DNA from: UMGS1590 sp036303105
GTDB lineage: Bacteria; Bacillota; Peptococcia; Peptococcales; Peptococcaceae
Direction of reading: 5' to 3'
NCBI GenBank assembly: GCA_036303105.1
Contig: JAXJBF010000133.1
Coordinates: 1-45,912, forward strand
DNA: 45,912 bases
Part shown: positions 25,045 through 32,929 of the stretch, piece after piece
Layout: each line of letters begins with the position of its first letter
Numbering within the stretch: the first letter of the stretch is position 1
Position numbers and translations under genes: made by a program
The notes under the pieces: generated by a model
The model's input: only the letters and a program-made list of their open reading frames with translations
Told to the model about the DNA's origin: nothing
Databases searched by the model: none

Positions 25045-25073
25045 TTGACAGGTTAGGGCAGTTGTTTTAGAAT
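25045..25073 (+). promoter_or_regulatory. Promoter of the C39-like protease gene
   Basis: A perfect -35 TTGACA (25045-25050), 17-bp spacer and TAGAAT (25068-25073), 44 bp before the start codon at 25118. Confidence 0.8.
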
Positions 25074-25117
25074 AAGCGTACTTTTACGAATAGCATTTAG
25101 AAAGGAGTGAGCGCCAC

Positions 25118-25789
25118 ATGGTGCGCACTGTGATTCGTTTTCTTTGGCGTGCTTTCAAAATTGCCATTGTGCTTCTTATCATCGCGGCCGTGACAGCACT
25201 GGCTGTTCCGGTGTCGCTGGATGTGACAGGACGCAGTCAATATCCGTCGCTGCCGAATGGCTGTGAATCGGTGGCAGCCGCTGTGTCGCTGAATGCGCTT
25301 GGTGCGCCGATTACGGCGGAGACTTTTGCCAGCCAATATCTGCCGACAGCCGCCATTGGCAGCGGCGTCAGTCCAGCTGATGCTTACATTGGCGATCCGT
25401 TTGGTGACGGCTATTATTGCTATCCCGAGGCGCTGACGACGGGCATCAATGCTTTTCTGCAAACACAAAACACCAGCCTAGAGGCGAAAACCCATAAGCT
25501 GGTGTCTGTCAGTGAGATCGCACTCCGCCTTCACTTGAGCAAGAAGCCTGTTATCGTTTGGATTACCGTTAACGACAAATTGGCCGATCGTGACGACGCC
25601 GTTGTCTGGCAGGTGAATGGACGCTCCTATCATCCCTATAACAACTTGCACGCTGTTGTCGTCGATGGCATCAGCGGCTTCAAAGTGCATCTCGTAGATT
25701 CGGTCAACGGCGATCGCTGGATGCCGCTGACACAATTCATTCCTATTTATTATTCAATGGGCCTGCGTGCCGTGTATTTCACGGATTGA
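25118..25789 (+). CDS. Membrane-anchored C39-like cysteine peptidase family protein
   Basis: 223 aa, ATG with AAAGGAG at proper spacing. One N-terminal membrane helix (about 11-31) leaves the rest outside the cell. LPNGCESVAAAVSLNALG (about 45-62) holds the predicted catalytic Cys; NNLHAVVVDG (about 178-187) holds the His and LVDSVNG the acidic residue, the Cys-His-Asp order of C39-like (peptidase_C39_2) proteins. Unlike true bacteriocin-processing C39 domains it is not fused to an ABC exporter. Substrate unknown. Its 3' end overlaps the convergent small gene by 11 bp. Confidence 0.83.
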   Translation: MVRTVIRFLWRAFKIAIVLLIIAAVTALAVPVSLDVTGRSQYPSLPNGCESVAAAVSLNALGAPITAETFASQYLPTAAIGSGVSPADAYIGDPFGDGYYCYPEALTTGINAFLQTQNTSLEAKTHKLVSVSEIALRLHLSKKPVIVWITVNDKLADRDDAVVWQVNGRSYHPYNNLHAVVVDGISGFKVHLVDSVNGDRWMPLTQFIPIYYSMGLRAVYFTD

Positions 25790-26033
25790 CCCGCTTTTCA
25801 TGCCGCACCATGATGGCTGCAATGTCTTCGTCGCTGAGTGTTGTCAGCGCATGCAGCACTTCATAGGTGCGGTTTTCTAATGCTGCGAAATCGTAGTCCC
25901 AATTGCCCGTGGCAAAATTGTATTTGTCGGTTTGGTCCATGTTGTTTTCTTTTTCAGCAAAGTCGTAATCGGACCAATCGTCGTACAGATCAATAAAATG
26001 ATAGGATGTATGGATTTTTGGCTTCTCTGCCAT
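25779..26033 (-). CDS. Small acidic protein of unknown function
   Basis: 84 aa from the ATG at 26033, with GAGGTG six bases upstream; an in-frame GTG at 26042 lies inside that site. The sequence is rich in Asp, Glu, Tyr and Trp (two similar DWSDYDFA/NWDYDFA blocks around residues 20-27 and 45-52) and ends in a helical segment (LSDEDIAAIMVRHEKR). I do not recognise a family. It starts 10 bp after the ABC-F stop codon, so the two are co-transcribed. Its 3' end overlaps that of the convergent protease gene by 11 bp. Confidence 0.7.
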   Translation of the reverse strand: MAEKPKIHTSYHFIDLYDDWSDYDFAEKENNMDQTDKYNFATGNWDYDFAALENRTYEVLHALTTLSDEDIAAIMVRHEKRVNP

Positions 26034-26043
26034 GGAAATCACC

Positions 26044-27936
26044 TCATTGTTGTAAAATGCGTTCGTGTTTTTCTTCCAGCTCTGCCCAGCGGTCCATCTT
26101 TGCTTCGAGCTGGGCAGCAGCGGCGTCGCGTTCTTCGGTCAGCGCCAACAGCTTGTTGTACTGGGTTGCGTTGGCGGCCATTTCTTTTTCAAGTCGTGCT
26201 ACGGTTTCCTCAAGCATGGCAATGTCTTCTTCGATGGTGTCGTATTCACGCTGCTCCTTAAAAGTAAATTTGAGTTTGGCTGGCTGCTTTGGGCGGCTGG
26301 CCTTTTCTTTTTTGACAGGCGTTGTTTTTTCGCTGACAGGTTCCGGCCGTTTTTCGAGATAACTGGAAAAATCACCAGCGTAGAGTTTTAAAGCGCCGTC
26401 TGTTTCATACGCCAGAATGCTGGTGCAAATGCGGTCGAGGAAGTAGCGGTCATGGCTGACTGCGACGATTGGGCCAGGAAAATGCTCCAGATAATCTTCC
26501 AGCACTTGCAAAGTGCCAATGTCGAGATCGTTGGTCGGTTCATCGAGAAAGAGCACGTTGTTTTGTTCCATGAGAATCGACAGCAAATAGAGACGGCGGC
26601 ACTCCCCGCCGGAAAGCTGACGGATCGGTCCGTGGATTTGATCCGGACGGAAGCGGAACGCTTCGAGCATCTGGCTGGCCGAGAGATGGGAGCCATCCGC
26701 ACGGTGAATGTATTCGCCATGGTCGCGGACAAAATCGAGCACTTTCTGATCCAGCGGCAGATCCTGGTTTTGTTGTTTGTAATAGCCAATCTTCACCGTT
26801 TCGCCGACGTCCAGGCGCCCGCTGTCTGCTGGCGTCAAGCCAGCCAGCACATCGAGCAGAGTCGTCTTGCCGATGCCGTTGGGCCCGACAATGCCGATGC
26901 GTTCAGTTTTCACAAAGGCATGGCTGAAATCCCGAAAAATCGGCTTGTCGCCGTAGCTTTTGCTGAGGTGCTCGCATTCAATGATTTTTTTACCAAGACG
27001 GGCATTGACAAAGTCCATCATCAGTGTGTCTTCATGTTCGTGCGTAAGCTGCCCTTCGATTTCATAAAAGCGCTCTTTGCGCGCTTTCTGTTTGGTGCGG
27101 CGTGCTTCCACGCCCTTGCGCATCCAGGCCAGCTCCTGCTTGTAAAGTCGGCGCAGTTTGTCGGCGCGGCGCGCTTCGTCGGCTTCGCGCTGTGCTTTTT
27201 CTTCAAGGAAGGTGGAATAGTTGCCGACGGTGCGGTGGAGTTTGCCGCCGTCCAGCTCAAGAATGACATTGGTGGTACGATCAAGGAAATAGCGGTCGTG
27301 GGTGACGATGATGAACGAGCACTGACGGTCGTGGAGCTCTTTCTCCAGCCAGCGGATCGTTTCGTAATCAAGGTGGTTGGTCGGTTCATCGAGCAAGAGC
27401 AGGTTGGCTGGACGAATCAGCGCTGCCGCCAGCGCCACACGCTTGCGCATGCCGCCAGAGAGTGTGGCAATTTTTTGACTGACATCATCGATGCCCAGGC
27501 GATGCAGGATGCTCTTGGCGTTGCTCTCCAGCTGCCAGGCATCTTCGCGGTCCATGGCGTCCTGTGCTTCCAAAAGTGCGCGGGTGGCCTCAGCATCATC
27601 TGGACGCGTCGTTACAGCAGCCAATGCGTCTTCATAGCGCCGTACCACAGCGAGCAGCGGTGAAGTGCCCTGAAAAATCTGCGCCAGCACGGTGTTGTTG
27701 TCATCCATCGGCTGATTTTGTGGCAGGTATTCCATGACCAGCTGATTGGACGTCAGCATTTCAGAGCGTGGGTCCAGATCAATGCCTGCCAGCTGTGCCA
27801 AAAGCGTCGATTTACCGACGCCATTGGTGCCAATGAGCCCAATTTTGTCGCCCTCATTCACCGACAATCCCAGATCATCAAACAATACGCGTTCGCCAAA
27901 GCTGCAGCGCAGGTGCCGCGCCTCCAAAAGAACCAT
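26044..27936 (-). CDS. ABC-F family ATPase (Uup/EttA-like)
   Basis: 630 aa from the ATG at 27936, preceded by GGGGGAATT on this strand; the frame upstream lacks a site. Two ATP-binding domains with no membrane part: Walker A GTNGVGKST and GPNGIGKTT, signatures LSGGMRKR and LSGGECRR, Walker B LLLLDEPTNHLD and VLFLDEPTNDLD. A Lys/Arg-rich linker lies between, and a C-terminal coiled coil (about 540-630) resembles the Uup DNA/ribosome-binding tail. ABC-F proteins act on the ribosome in translation or antibiotic protection. First gene of a two-gene operon with the small acidic protein. Confidence 0.93.
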   Translation of the reverse strand: MVLLEARHLRCSFGERVLFDDLGLSVNEGDKIGLIGTNGVGKSTLLAQLAGIDLDPRSEMLTSNQLVMEYLPQNQPMDDNNTVLAQIFQGTSPLLAVVRRYEDALAAVTTRPDDAEATRALLEAQDAMDREDAWQLESNAKSILHRLGIDDVSQKIATLSGGMRKRVALAAALIRPANLLLLDEPTNHLDYETIRWLEKELHDRQCSFIIVTHDRYFLDRTTNVILELDGGKLHRTVGNYSTFLEEKAQREADEARRADKLRRLYKQELAWMRKGVEARRTKQKARKERFYEIEGQLTHEHEDTLMMDFVNARLGKKIIECEHLSKSYGDKPIFRDFSHAFVKTERIGIVGPNGIGKTTLLDVLAGLTPADSGRLDVGETVKIGYYKQQNQDLPLDQKVLDFVRDHGEYIHRADGSHLSASQMLEAFRFRPDQIHGPIRQLSGGECRRLYLLSILMEQNNVLFLDEPTNDLDIGTLQVLEDYLEHFPGPIVAVSHDRYFLDRICTSILAYETDGALKLYAGDFSSYLEKRPEPVSEKTTPVKKEKASRPKQPAKLKFTFKEQREYDTIEEDIAMLEETVARLEKEMAANATQYNKLLALTEERDAAAAQLEAKMDRWAELEEKHERILQQ

Positions 27937-27955
27937 ATGGCAATTCCCCCTGAAT

Positions 27956-27990
27956 TTGTTATAATAGTGCATAGCTAGTATAGCAAACAA
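27956..27990. promoter_or_regulatory. Overlapping divergent promoters
   Basis: Plus strand: TTGTTA (27956-27961), 17 bp, TATAGC (27979-27984). Minus strand: TTGTTT (27990-27985), 18 bp, TATTAT (27966-27961). The two face in opposite directions within the same 35 bp, so polymerase binding at one should block the other. They would serve the small membrane-anchored protein gene and the ABC-F operon. Confidence 0.5.
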
Positions 27991-28036
27991 CGGACACAAT
28001 GAAAAGTTTCCGTCGAGATATGAAAGGATGATTCCT

Positions 28037-28429
28037 GTGTCAAAATTGAAAACCATTGCCACTGTCGCAGCGCTCACTGCTGGGGCAGCCGGAGCGGTCG
28101 TGGCTGTAAAAAAAATGAAGAGTGCCTATCATTTGGAACTGGAAAATTGCACCACGGAAACCTTGAACATTTACCTTGGCACCGCAGCAGCGCCAGATGC
28201 CATCGTTTTTGAAAACTTCCTGCCAGGTGAAAAACGTTATATTGATCTCACCTTGCTGCCATTGGCAGAACATGATGTGGTCTATATTCGTTTCCCAGAT
28301 ACTGTGGATCATGCTGGCTACAAGCGCACGCTGATTTATGACATCGAAGAATGCCACAGCCCAATGCACGGCATGATCGTCGATTATGGTGATAATAATT
28401 ATGATGTCAAGCTGGTGAGAGTGGGATGA
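28037..28429 (+). CDS. Small membrane-anchored protein of unknown function
   Basis: 130 aa from a GTG at 28037; AAAGG lies too close to the in-frame ATG at 28028. A hydrophobic Ala/Gly/Val-rich helix at about 6-24 is followed by a soluble domain (about 32-130) of alternating strands with several acidic positions (YIDLTLLPLAEHDVVYIRF). The helix could be an uncleaved signal or an anchor. I do not recognise a family. Its stop overlaps the start of the thiamine pyrophosphokinase gene (ATGA), so they are co-translated. Confidence 0.7.
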   Translation: MSKLKTIATVAALTAGAAGAVVAVKKMKSAYHLELENCTTETLNIYLGTAAAPDAIVFENFLPGEKRYIDLTLLPLAEHDVVYIRFPDTVDHAGYKRTLIYDIEECHSPMHGMIVDYGDNNYDVKLVRVG

Positions 28430-29133
28430 AGCATTACGCACCAGGTCTCCTGGATAAATACGCCCGTCATGCCATCCTTGTCACTGGCGGCACCGCACCT
28501 GAGCCTACGCTGCTCAGCGACCTGCGGGCTCAGTTTCCGAGTGTGCCCTGTCTCTGCGCCGATGCCGGCGCGGACCTCTGCCGTGTGGCTGGTGTGCTGC
28601 CCGATGCCCTCATTGGTGACATGGATTCACTTGCACCCCAGACACGTGCCTGGCTCGATGAGGCTGGCGTGCCGGAAGTGGTCTATCCTGCGGAAAAAGA
28701 CGACAGCGACACCGCGCTGGCGGTGCAGCAGCTTTTTGACGACGGGGCCGAAGAAATCATTGTCATCGGTGCCTTGGGCGGACGCATGGACCACGAGCTG
28801 GCCAATATGATGCTCCTGGTCGGCGCTGGCCGTCAGGGGCGCTCCATCGTCTATTGGGACGACATCAACTGCATGCGCTATGTCGGGCCAGGCGAGCACC
28901 TGCTCGACCACACGCCGGGCTATATTGGCATCGTGCCCTTCTCCGATGACGGCATGTGCTTGTCGATCGACGGCCTGTACTATCCCCTCAAGGATTTCAG
29001 CGTGCCTTTCGGCATCACGCGCCTGATCAGCAACGTCTTTACCGACGCCGAAGTTGCCACCATTAATATTGCCCGCGGCGACGGCGTGCTCGTTCTTTGT
29101 CACGACCGTGCCAAGGAAGAAACGCAGTCATAA
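28426..29133 (+). CDS. thiN: Thiamine pyrophosphokinase
   Basis: 235 aa. Motifs of thiamine diphosphokinase are present: CADAGADL, LIGDMDSL (about 65-72), the YPAEKDDSDTALA loop (about 90-102) and GALGGRMDHELANM (about 115-128), followed by a C-terminal thiamine-binding beta domain. The enzyme transfers pyrophosphate from ATP to thiamine, giving the active cofactor TPP in the cytoplasm. It lacks a visible TPP riboswitch of its own and starts inside an ATGA overlap with the upstream small gene. The thiamine-precursor uptake operon lies at 42356-45621. Confidence 0.93.
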   Translation: MKHYAPGLLDKYARHAILVTGGTAPEPTLLSDLRAQFPSVPCLCADAGADLCRVAGVLPDALIGDMDSLAPQTRAWLDEAGVPEVVYPAEKDDSDTALAVQQLFDDGAEEIIVIGALGGRMDHELANMMLLVGAGRQGRSIVYWDDINCMRYVGPGEHLLDHTPGYIGIVPFSDDGMCLSIDGLYYPLKDFSVPFGITRLISNVFTDAEVATINIARGDGVLVLCHDRAKEETQS

Positions 29134-29163
29134 AGGAAATGCGTGCGCAAGCCCTGCGCCTGG

Positions 29164-29192
29164 TTTACAAGGGCGGAGAGACATGCTAATAT
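29164..29192 (+). promoter_or_regulatory. Promoter of the LutA/LutB-like operon
   Basis: TTTACA (29164-29169), 17-bp spacer, TAATAT (29187-29192); the start codon lies 46 bp downstream. Confidence 0.7.
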
Positions 29193-29237
29193 AAAGAGGT
29201 TATCATATCATATTTTAGAGGGATGAGGAGAATCATA

Positions 29238-30218
29238 ATGGGTGGAAAACAATTACCTGAAACATTGACCCTGATCAGGGACAATATCTTGCAATACGAC
29301 AATCCCCTCGCAGTCAGCGCCAAAGAAAACGCTGAATGGGCGAAGGATCTCAACCTGCCTAAAAAAGGCGACATCCTGTTCTATACCGGGGGAGAATACC
29401 AACTCTTGCCATTTATGGACTCGCTGCTCACCGTCATGGATATTGTTGATCCTGGTACGCCAGTGTTTGGCTGGATGATGTCCATGCGCGACATCGTGCA
29501 CAAGAGCGGCATGGCACCGGAAAAGATCTTCGCTTCCGTCTTTGCCCAGGACAAGGAACGCTTCTTTTCCATCAACAAAAAAGCCGCGCAGATTTTGAAA
29601 GCCCTTGGCTATGACATTTGCTACGACGGCGAAAACGAAATTTACAGCGGCGCCTTGCTGCATGAGCTCGGGTTTGAAGAGGCCCTCGGTATTTATGCCA
29701 AGCGCGTGGCCACTTTCTTAAACCAGAGCGGCGCCAAAACTGTTGTCTGCATGTCGCCGCATGCAGCTGAAATGTTTGCGCTGATCTATCCACAGTATGG
29801 CGATTTCCCAAAGGTAGAAGTCAAAACCTTCATTCAAATGGTGCATGAAAAACGTCACATGCTGCCAAAGAACTTCTACCGCGGCCTCGTCACCCTGCAC
29901 GATTCCTGCCGCATGGCACGTGAAATGGACGTGGTCGACGAATTCCGCGAAGTCCTCGATGCCATGAACGTGCGCTACAAAGAACCATTCCGCACCGGCA
30001 AATGGAGCACCTGCTGCGGTGGCCCAATCAAGACCACCTATGCAGAACTGTCCCACAAGCTGTCCCAGAAGCGTGCCAACGAACTGGCAGACACTGGCGC
30101 TCAGATCGCACTGTTGAGCTGCCCATACTGCCTCTCTGCGCTGAAGGACTGCAAGACCGCGAACCATATGGAGATCATGGATTTCGTCGAATTTCTGGCA
30201 AAGGGGTATAAGCTATGA
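29238..30218 (+). CDS. LutA-like (Fe-S)-binding CCG-domain protein
   Basis: 326 aa from the ATG at 29238 with GAGGAG seven bases upstream; the earlier ATG at 29223 has no good site. The C-terminal half holds one complete CCG domain: LHDSCRMAR, about 35 residues, STCCGGP, about 35 residues, LLSCPYC. An N-terminal counterpart at about residues 40-55 (ILFYTGGEYQLLP) looks degenerate, with Gly where the first Cys would be. CCG proteins bind iron-sulfur or other redox centres in lactate, glycolate and heterodisulfide enzymes. Coupled to the LutB-like gene (ATGA). A single-CCG variant, longer than the classic ~240-aa LutA. Confidence 0.83.
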   Translation: MGGKQLPETLTLIRDNILQYDNPLAVSAKENAEWAKDLNLPKKGDILFYTGGEYQLLPFMDSLLTVMDIVDPGTPVFGWMMSMRDIVHKSGMAPEKIFASVFAQDKERFFSINKKAAQILKALGYDICYDGENEIYSGALLHELGFEEALGIYAKRVATFLNQSGAKTVVCMSPHAAEMFALIYPQYGDFPKVEVKTFIQMVHEKRHMLPKNFYRGLVTLHDSCRMAREMDVVDEFREVLDAMNVRYKEPFRTGKWSTCCGGPIKTTYAELSHKLSQKRANELADTGAQIALLSCPYCLSALKDCKTANHMEIMDFVEFLAKGYKL

Positions 30219-31432
30219 GCACGATCAAACAAAACATCAACACATATGCCAAAGACATCAACGAGGCCAGCGAAGACGAACGCATCCGCACTGCCATCAC
30301 GCGTGCCATTGCGTCCTATCGCAAGAACCTCGCCGAAGCTTTGGAACGCTATCCGCACACGCCAGCACTTGCCAAAGAAGTGCAGGGCATCAAGCGTGAA
30401 GCTCAGAAAAACTGGCGCGAACTGATGGCGCAGGCTTCTGAATCCATCGAACGCAACCACGGCCACGCCTACTTTGCAAAAGATGCCCAGGAAGTTGTTG
30501 ACATCATCAACGAAATCGCCGGCGGCAATAAGACCATTGTCAAAGGTAAGTCCATGCTGGGCGAAGAAATTCATCTGCGTCAGCGCCTGGCTGCCTGCGG
30601 CCACGAAGTTTGGGAAACCGACCTCGGTGAATTCATTCTGCAGCTTATGGACGGCCGTCCAATGCACATTCTGTCACCATCCATTCATGTTCCACGTGAA
30701 CAGGTGGCAGAAGTGTTCTCTGACTTTTTCGGCCGTGAAATCAAACCGGACATCGCCGAAGAAGTTATGGCCGTGCGCGAATTCCTGCGTGAAAAATATT
30801 TCACCGCTGACATCGGCATCAGCGGCGCCAACGTTGTCGCTGCCGACACCGGCCAAATCACCATCATCGAAAACGAAGGCAACGTGCGCCTTGTCACCGG
30901 TGCGCCACCGGTACACATCGCCGTTGTCGGTATTGAAAAGATCGTGCCAACCTTCCTCGATTCCATGAAGGTGGCTGAAGTCAACTGGCGCTACGGTCAG
31001 TACACAGCGCCGGGGTATGTCAACATCATCAGCGGCCCATCCAAGACCGGTGACATCGAAAAAGTCACCACCTACGGTGCCCACGGGCCACACGATTTCC
31101 ACGTCATCTTCGTGGACAATGGCCGCAGCAAGATGATCGACGATCCAGTCTGCCATGATGCTGCGCTTTGCCTGCGCTGCGGCGGCTGCATGTACGAATG
31201 CCCAGTTTTCTCACTGGTTGCCGGCCACTTTGGCAAAACCTACATGAACGGCATTGGTGCCATCTGGACCGCCTTTGTTGACGACACCAAAGAAGCCGCA
31301 CCAATCGTTTACAACTGCCTGCGCTGTGGTCGCTGCGTGGAACAGTGCCCAATGGATATTGACGTGCCAACGATGATCTATCATTTGCGCACCGAAGCCA
31401 TCGCCGAGGCAGACGCTGCCTCCGGCAAATAA
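30215..31432 (+). CDS. LutB-like iron-sulfur protein with LUD domain
   Basis: 405 aa. The N-terminal ~290 residues are a LUD (lactate utilisation) domain, including NKTIVKGKSM and a GISGANVVAADTG segment. Two CX2CX2CX3C clusters follow: LCLRCGGCMYECPVF (about 310-324) and NCLRCGRCVEQCPMD (about 368-382). LutB works with LutA and usually LutC in L-lactate oxidation in Bacillus. Here no LutC follows, and two sodium symporter genes come next. It overlaps the LutA-like gene by 4 bp. Biased codon choice suggests high expression. Lactate is the family expectation; another hydroxy acid cannot be excluded. Confidence 0.87.
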   Translation: MSTIKQNINTYAKDINEASEDERIRTAITRAIASYRKNLAEALERYPHTPALAKEVQGIKREAQKNWRELMAQASESIERNHGHAYFAKDAQEVVDIINEIAGGNKTIVKGKSMLGEEIHLRQRLAACGHEVWETDLGEFILQLMDGRPMHILSPSIHVPREQVAEVFSDFFGREIKPDIAEEVMAVREFLREKYFTADIGISGANVVAADTGQITIIENEGNVRLVTGAPPVHIAVVGIEKIVPTFLDSMKVAEVNWRYGQYTAPGYVNIISGPSKTGDIEKVTTYGAHGPHDFHVIFVDNGRSKMIDDPVCHDAALCLRCGGCMYECPVFSLVAGHFGKTYMNGIGAIWTAFVDDTKEAAPIVYNCLRCGRCVEQCPMDIDVPTMIYHLRTEAIAEADAASGK

Positions 31433-31445
31433 TTTCATAGTTGAT

Positions 31446-31484
31446 GAGAGTGAGCCTTTCACTGTTTGTGAGAGACTCACTCTT
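31446..31484 (+). terminator. Imperfect hairpin after the LutB-like gene
   Basis: A two-part stem (31446-31454 with 31476-31484, plus 31457-31462 with 31468-31473) lies 14 bp after the stop codon. Only TTC follows, so it may be a weak terminator or a processing site that lets some transcription run into the transporter genes. Confidence 0.5.
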
Positions 31485-31568
31485 TCAATATGGCTGTTAT
31501 AAAATAGCAGGTATGCAATTCTCTTATACATGTCTTCATTTAGAATATTAGGACGAGGGGGAAAAATT

Positions 31569-32894
31569 TTGTCCAAACCATCTAATGATTCACGTGACGT
31601 CTTTCAGAGCCGCTTTGGATTTATTCTGTCATGCATCGGTTCCGCCGTCGGCATGGGCTGCATCTGGCTGTTTCCATACCGTGTCGGTCAATACGGCGGC
31701 TTCGCATTTTTAGTACCGTTTCTGATTTTCGTCATTGGGCTCGGCTTTTGTGGTGTCATCGGGGAAATGGCATTCGGCCGCGCCATGGGCACCGGTCCTG
31801 TTGGTGCCTTCCAGAAAGCGATGGCGCGCCGCGGCAAACGTTTTGGCGGCGCCCTCGGTATGATCTCACTCATCGGTTCCATCGGTGTCACCGTTGGTTA
31901 CACCGTCATCTGCGGCTGGATTCTGCGGTTCCTGTTTGGCTCGCTCAGCGGCGCCATCTTCAACGGCGACTCAGCAGCGTATTTCGGTGAAATCTCCGGC
32001 AACTTTAGCAGCATTGGCTGGCATGTGCTTGTTGTGATCATCACTTTTGTCGTTATGAATGCCGGCATTTCTTCGGGCATTGAGCGTGCCAATAAAATCG
32101 TCATGCCGCTGTTCTTTTTGATGTTTATCGGCTTGGCCATCTTCGTATCGACGATCCCAGGAGCAGAGAAGGGCTACGCGTTCCTGTTTAATCCGGACTG
32201 GTCGGCACTTGCCAATCCAAAAACCTGGATGTACGCCCTCGGGCAGGCGTTTTTCTCATTGTCGCTCGTTGGCTGCGGCACCATTGTCTACGGCAGCTAC
32301 CTGAAAAAGGACGTCGACATCGTTTTTTCCGGCGTCATGGTTTCTGTCTTTGAACTCATTGCGTCCATTCTCGTGGCGCTCACCATTTTGCCGGCGGTGT
32401 TCGCTTTTGGCGCCGATCCCCAGAGCGGCCCGCCGCTCATCTTCATCGTGCTGCCATCGATTTTTGCACAGATCCCTGGCGGCCAGATCCTGGCTGTGGT
32501 GTTCTTCCTGGCGGTCTTTTTCGCTGGCATCACTTCGCTGGTCAATCTCTACGAAAGCCCGATCGAAGCTCTGCAAAAACATTTTGGCATGCAGCGCCGC
32601 AAAGCTTGTGCGCTCGTGCTGACGCTCAGTTTCCTTGTGGGGATCTTCCTCGAAGATGCCAACGTCGTCGGCAATTGGATGGACCTGTTCACCATCTACA
32701 TCACGCCGTTTGCAGCGCTTTTGGCAGCAGTCATGTTTTTCTGGGTCTGCGGCAAAGGCTTCGCAGCCAAGGAAATCAACACCGGCTGTGCCCGTCCATG
32801 GGGCAGCTTCATTGAAGGCGTCGGCAAATACATTTATTGCGGCGTGACCTTCATCGTTCTCATTCTTGGTATCGTCTTCGGCGGCATCGGCTGA
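31569..32894 (+). CDS. NSS-family sodium:solute symporter (first of two)
   Basis: 441 aa from a TTG at 31569 with GAGGGGG seven bases before; the ATG at 31530 precedes that site. About 11-12 membrane helices in the LeuT fold. TM1 reads GSAVGMGCIWLFPYRVGQYGG; at the LeuT N27 (Na1 ligand) position it has Cys, and at R30 (outer gate) Leu. TM6 has GQAFFSLSLVGCGTIVYGSY. NSS proteins import amino acids or related small solutes with Na+. A close tandem paralog follows after 35 bp. Substrate unknown; the adjoining LutA/LutB-like pair hints at use of the imported compound, by position only. Confidence 0.9.
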   Translation: MSKPSNDSRDVFQSRFGFILSCIGSAVGMGCIWLFPYRVGQYGGFAFLVPFLIFVIGLGFCGVIGEMAFGRAMGTGPVGAFQKAMARRGKRFGGALGMISLIGSIGVTVGYTVICGWILRFLFGSLSGAIFNGDSAAYFGEISGNFSSIGWHVLVVIITFVVMNAGISSGIERANKIVMPLFFLMFIGLAIFVSTIPGAEKGYAFLFNPDWSALANPKTWMYALGQAFFSLSLVGCGTIVYGSYLKKDVDIVFSGVMVSVFELIASILVALTILPAVFAFGADPQSGPPLIFIVLPSIFAQIPGGQILAVVFFLAVFFAGITSLVNLYESPIEALQKHFGMQRRKACALVLTLSFLVGIFLEDANVVGNWMDLFTIYITPFAALLAAVMFFWVCGKGFAAKEINTGCARPWGSFIEGVGKYIYCGVTFIVLILGIVFGGIG

Positions 32895-32929
32895 TGCTGC
32901 CCCGTTCATCGAAAAAGGGGTGACTCATC

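Noticed and set aside
26452..27663. 403-aa open frame on the plus strand
   Set aside because: Antisense to the ABC-F gene, whose two ATP-binding domains are unmistakable on the other strand.
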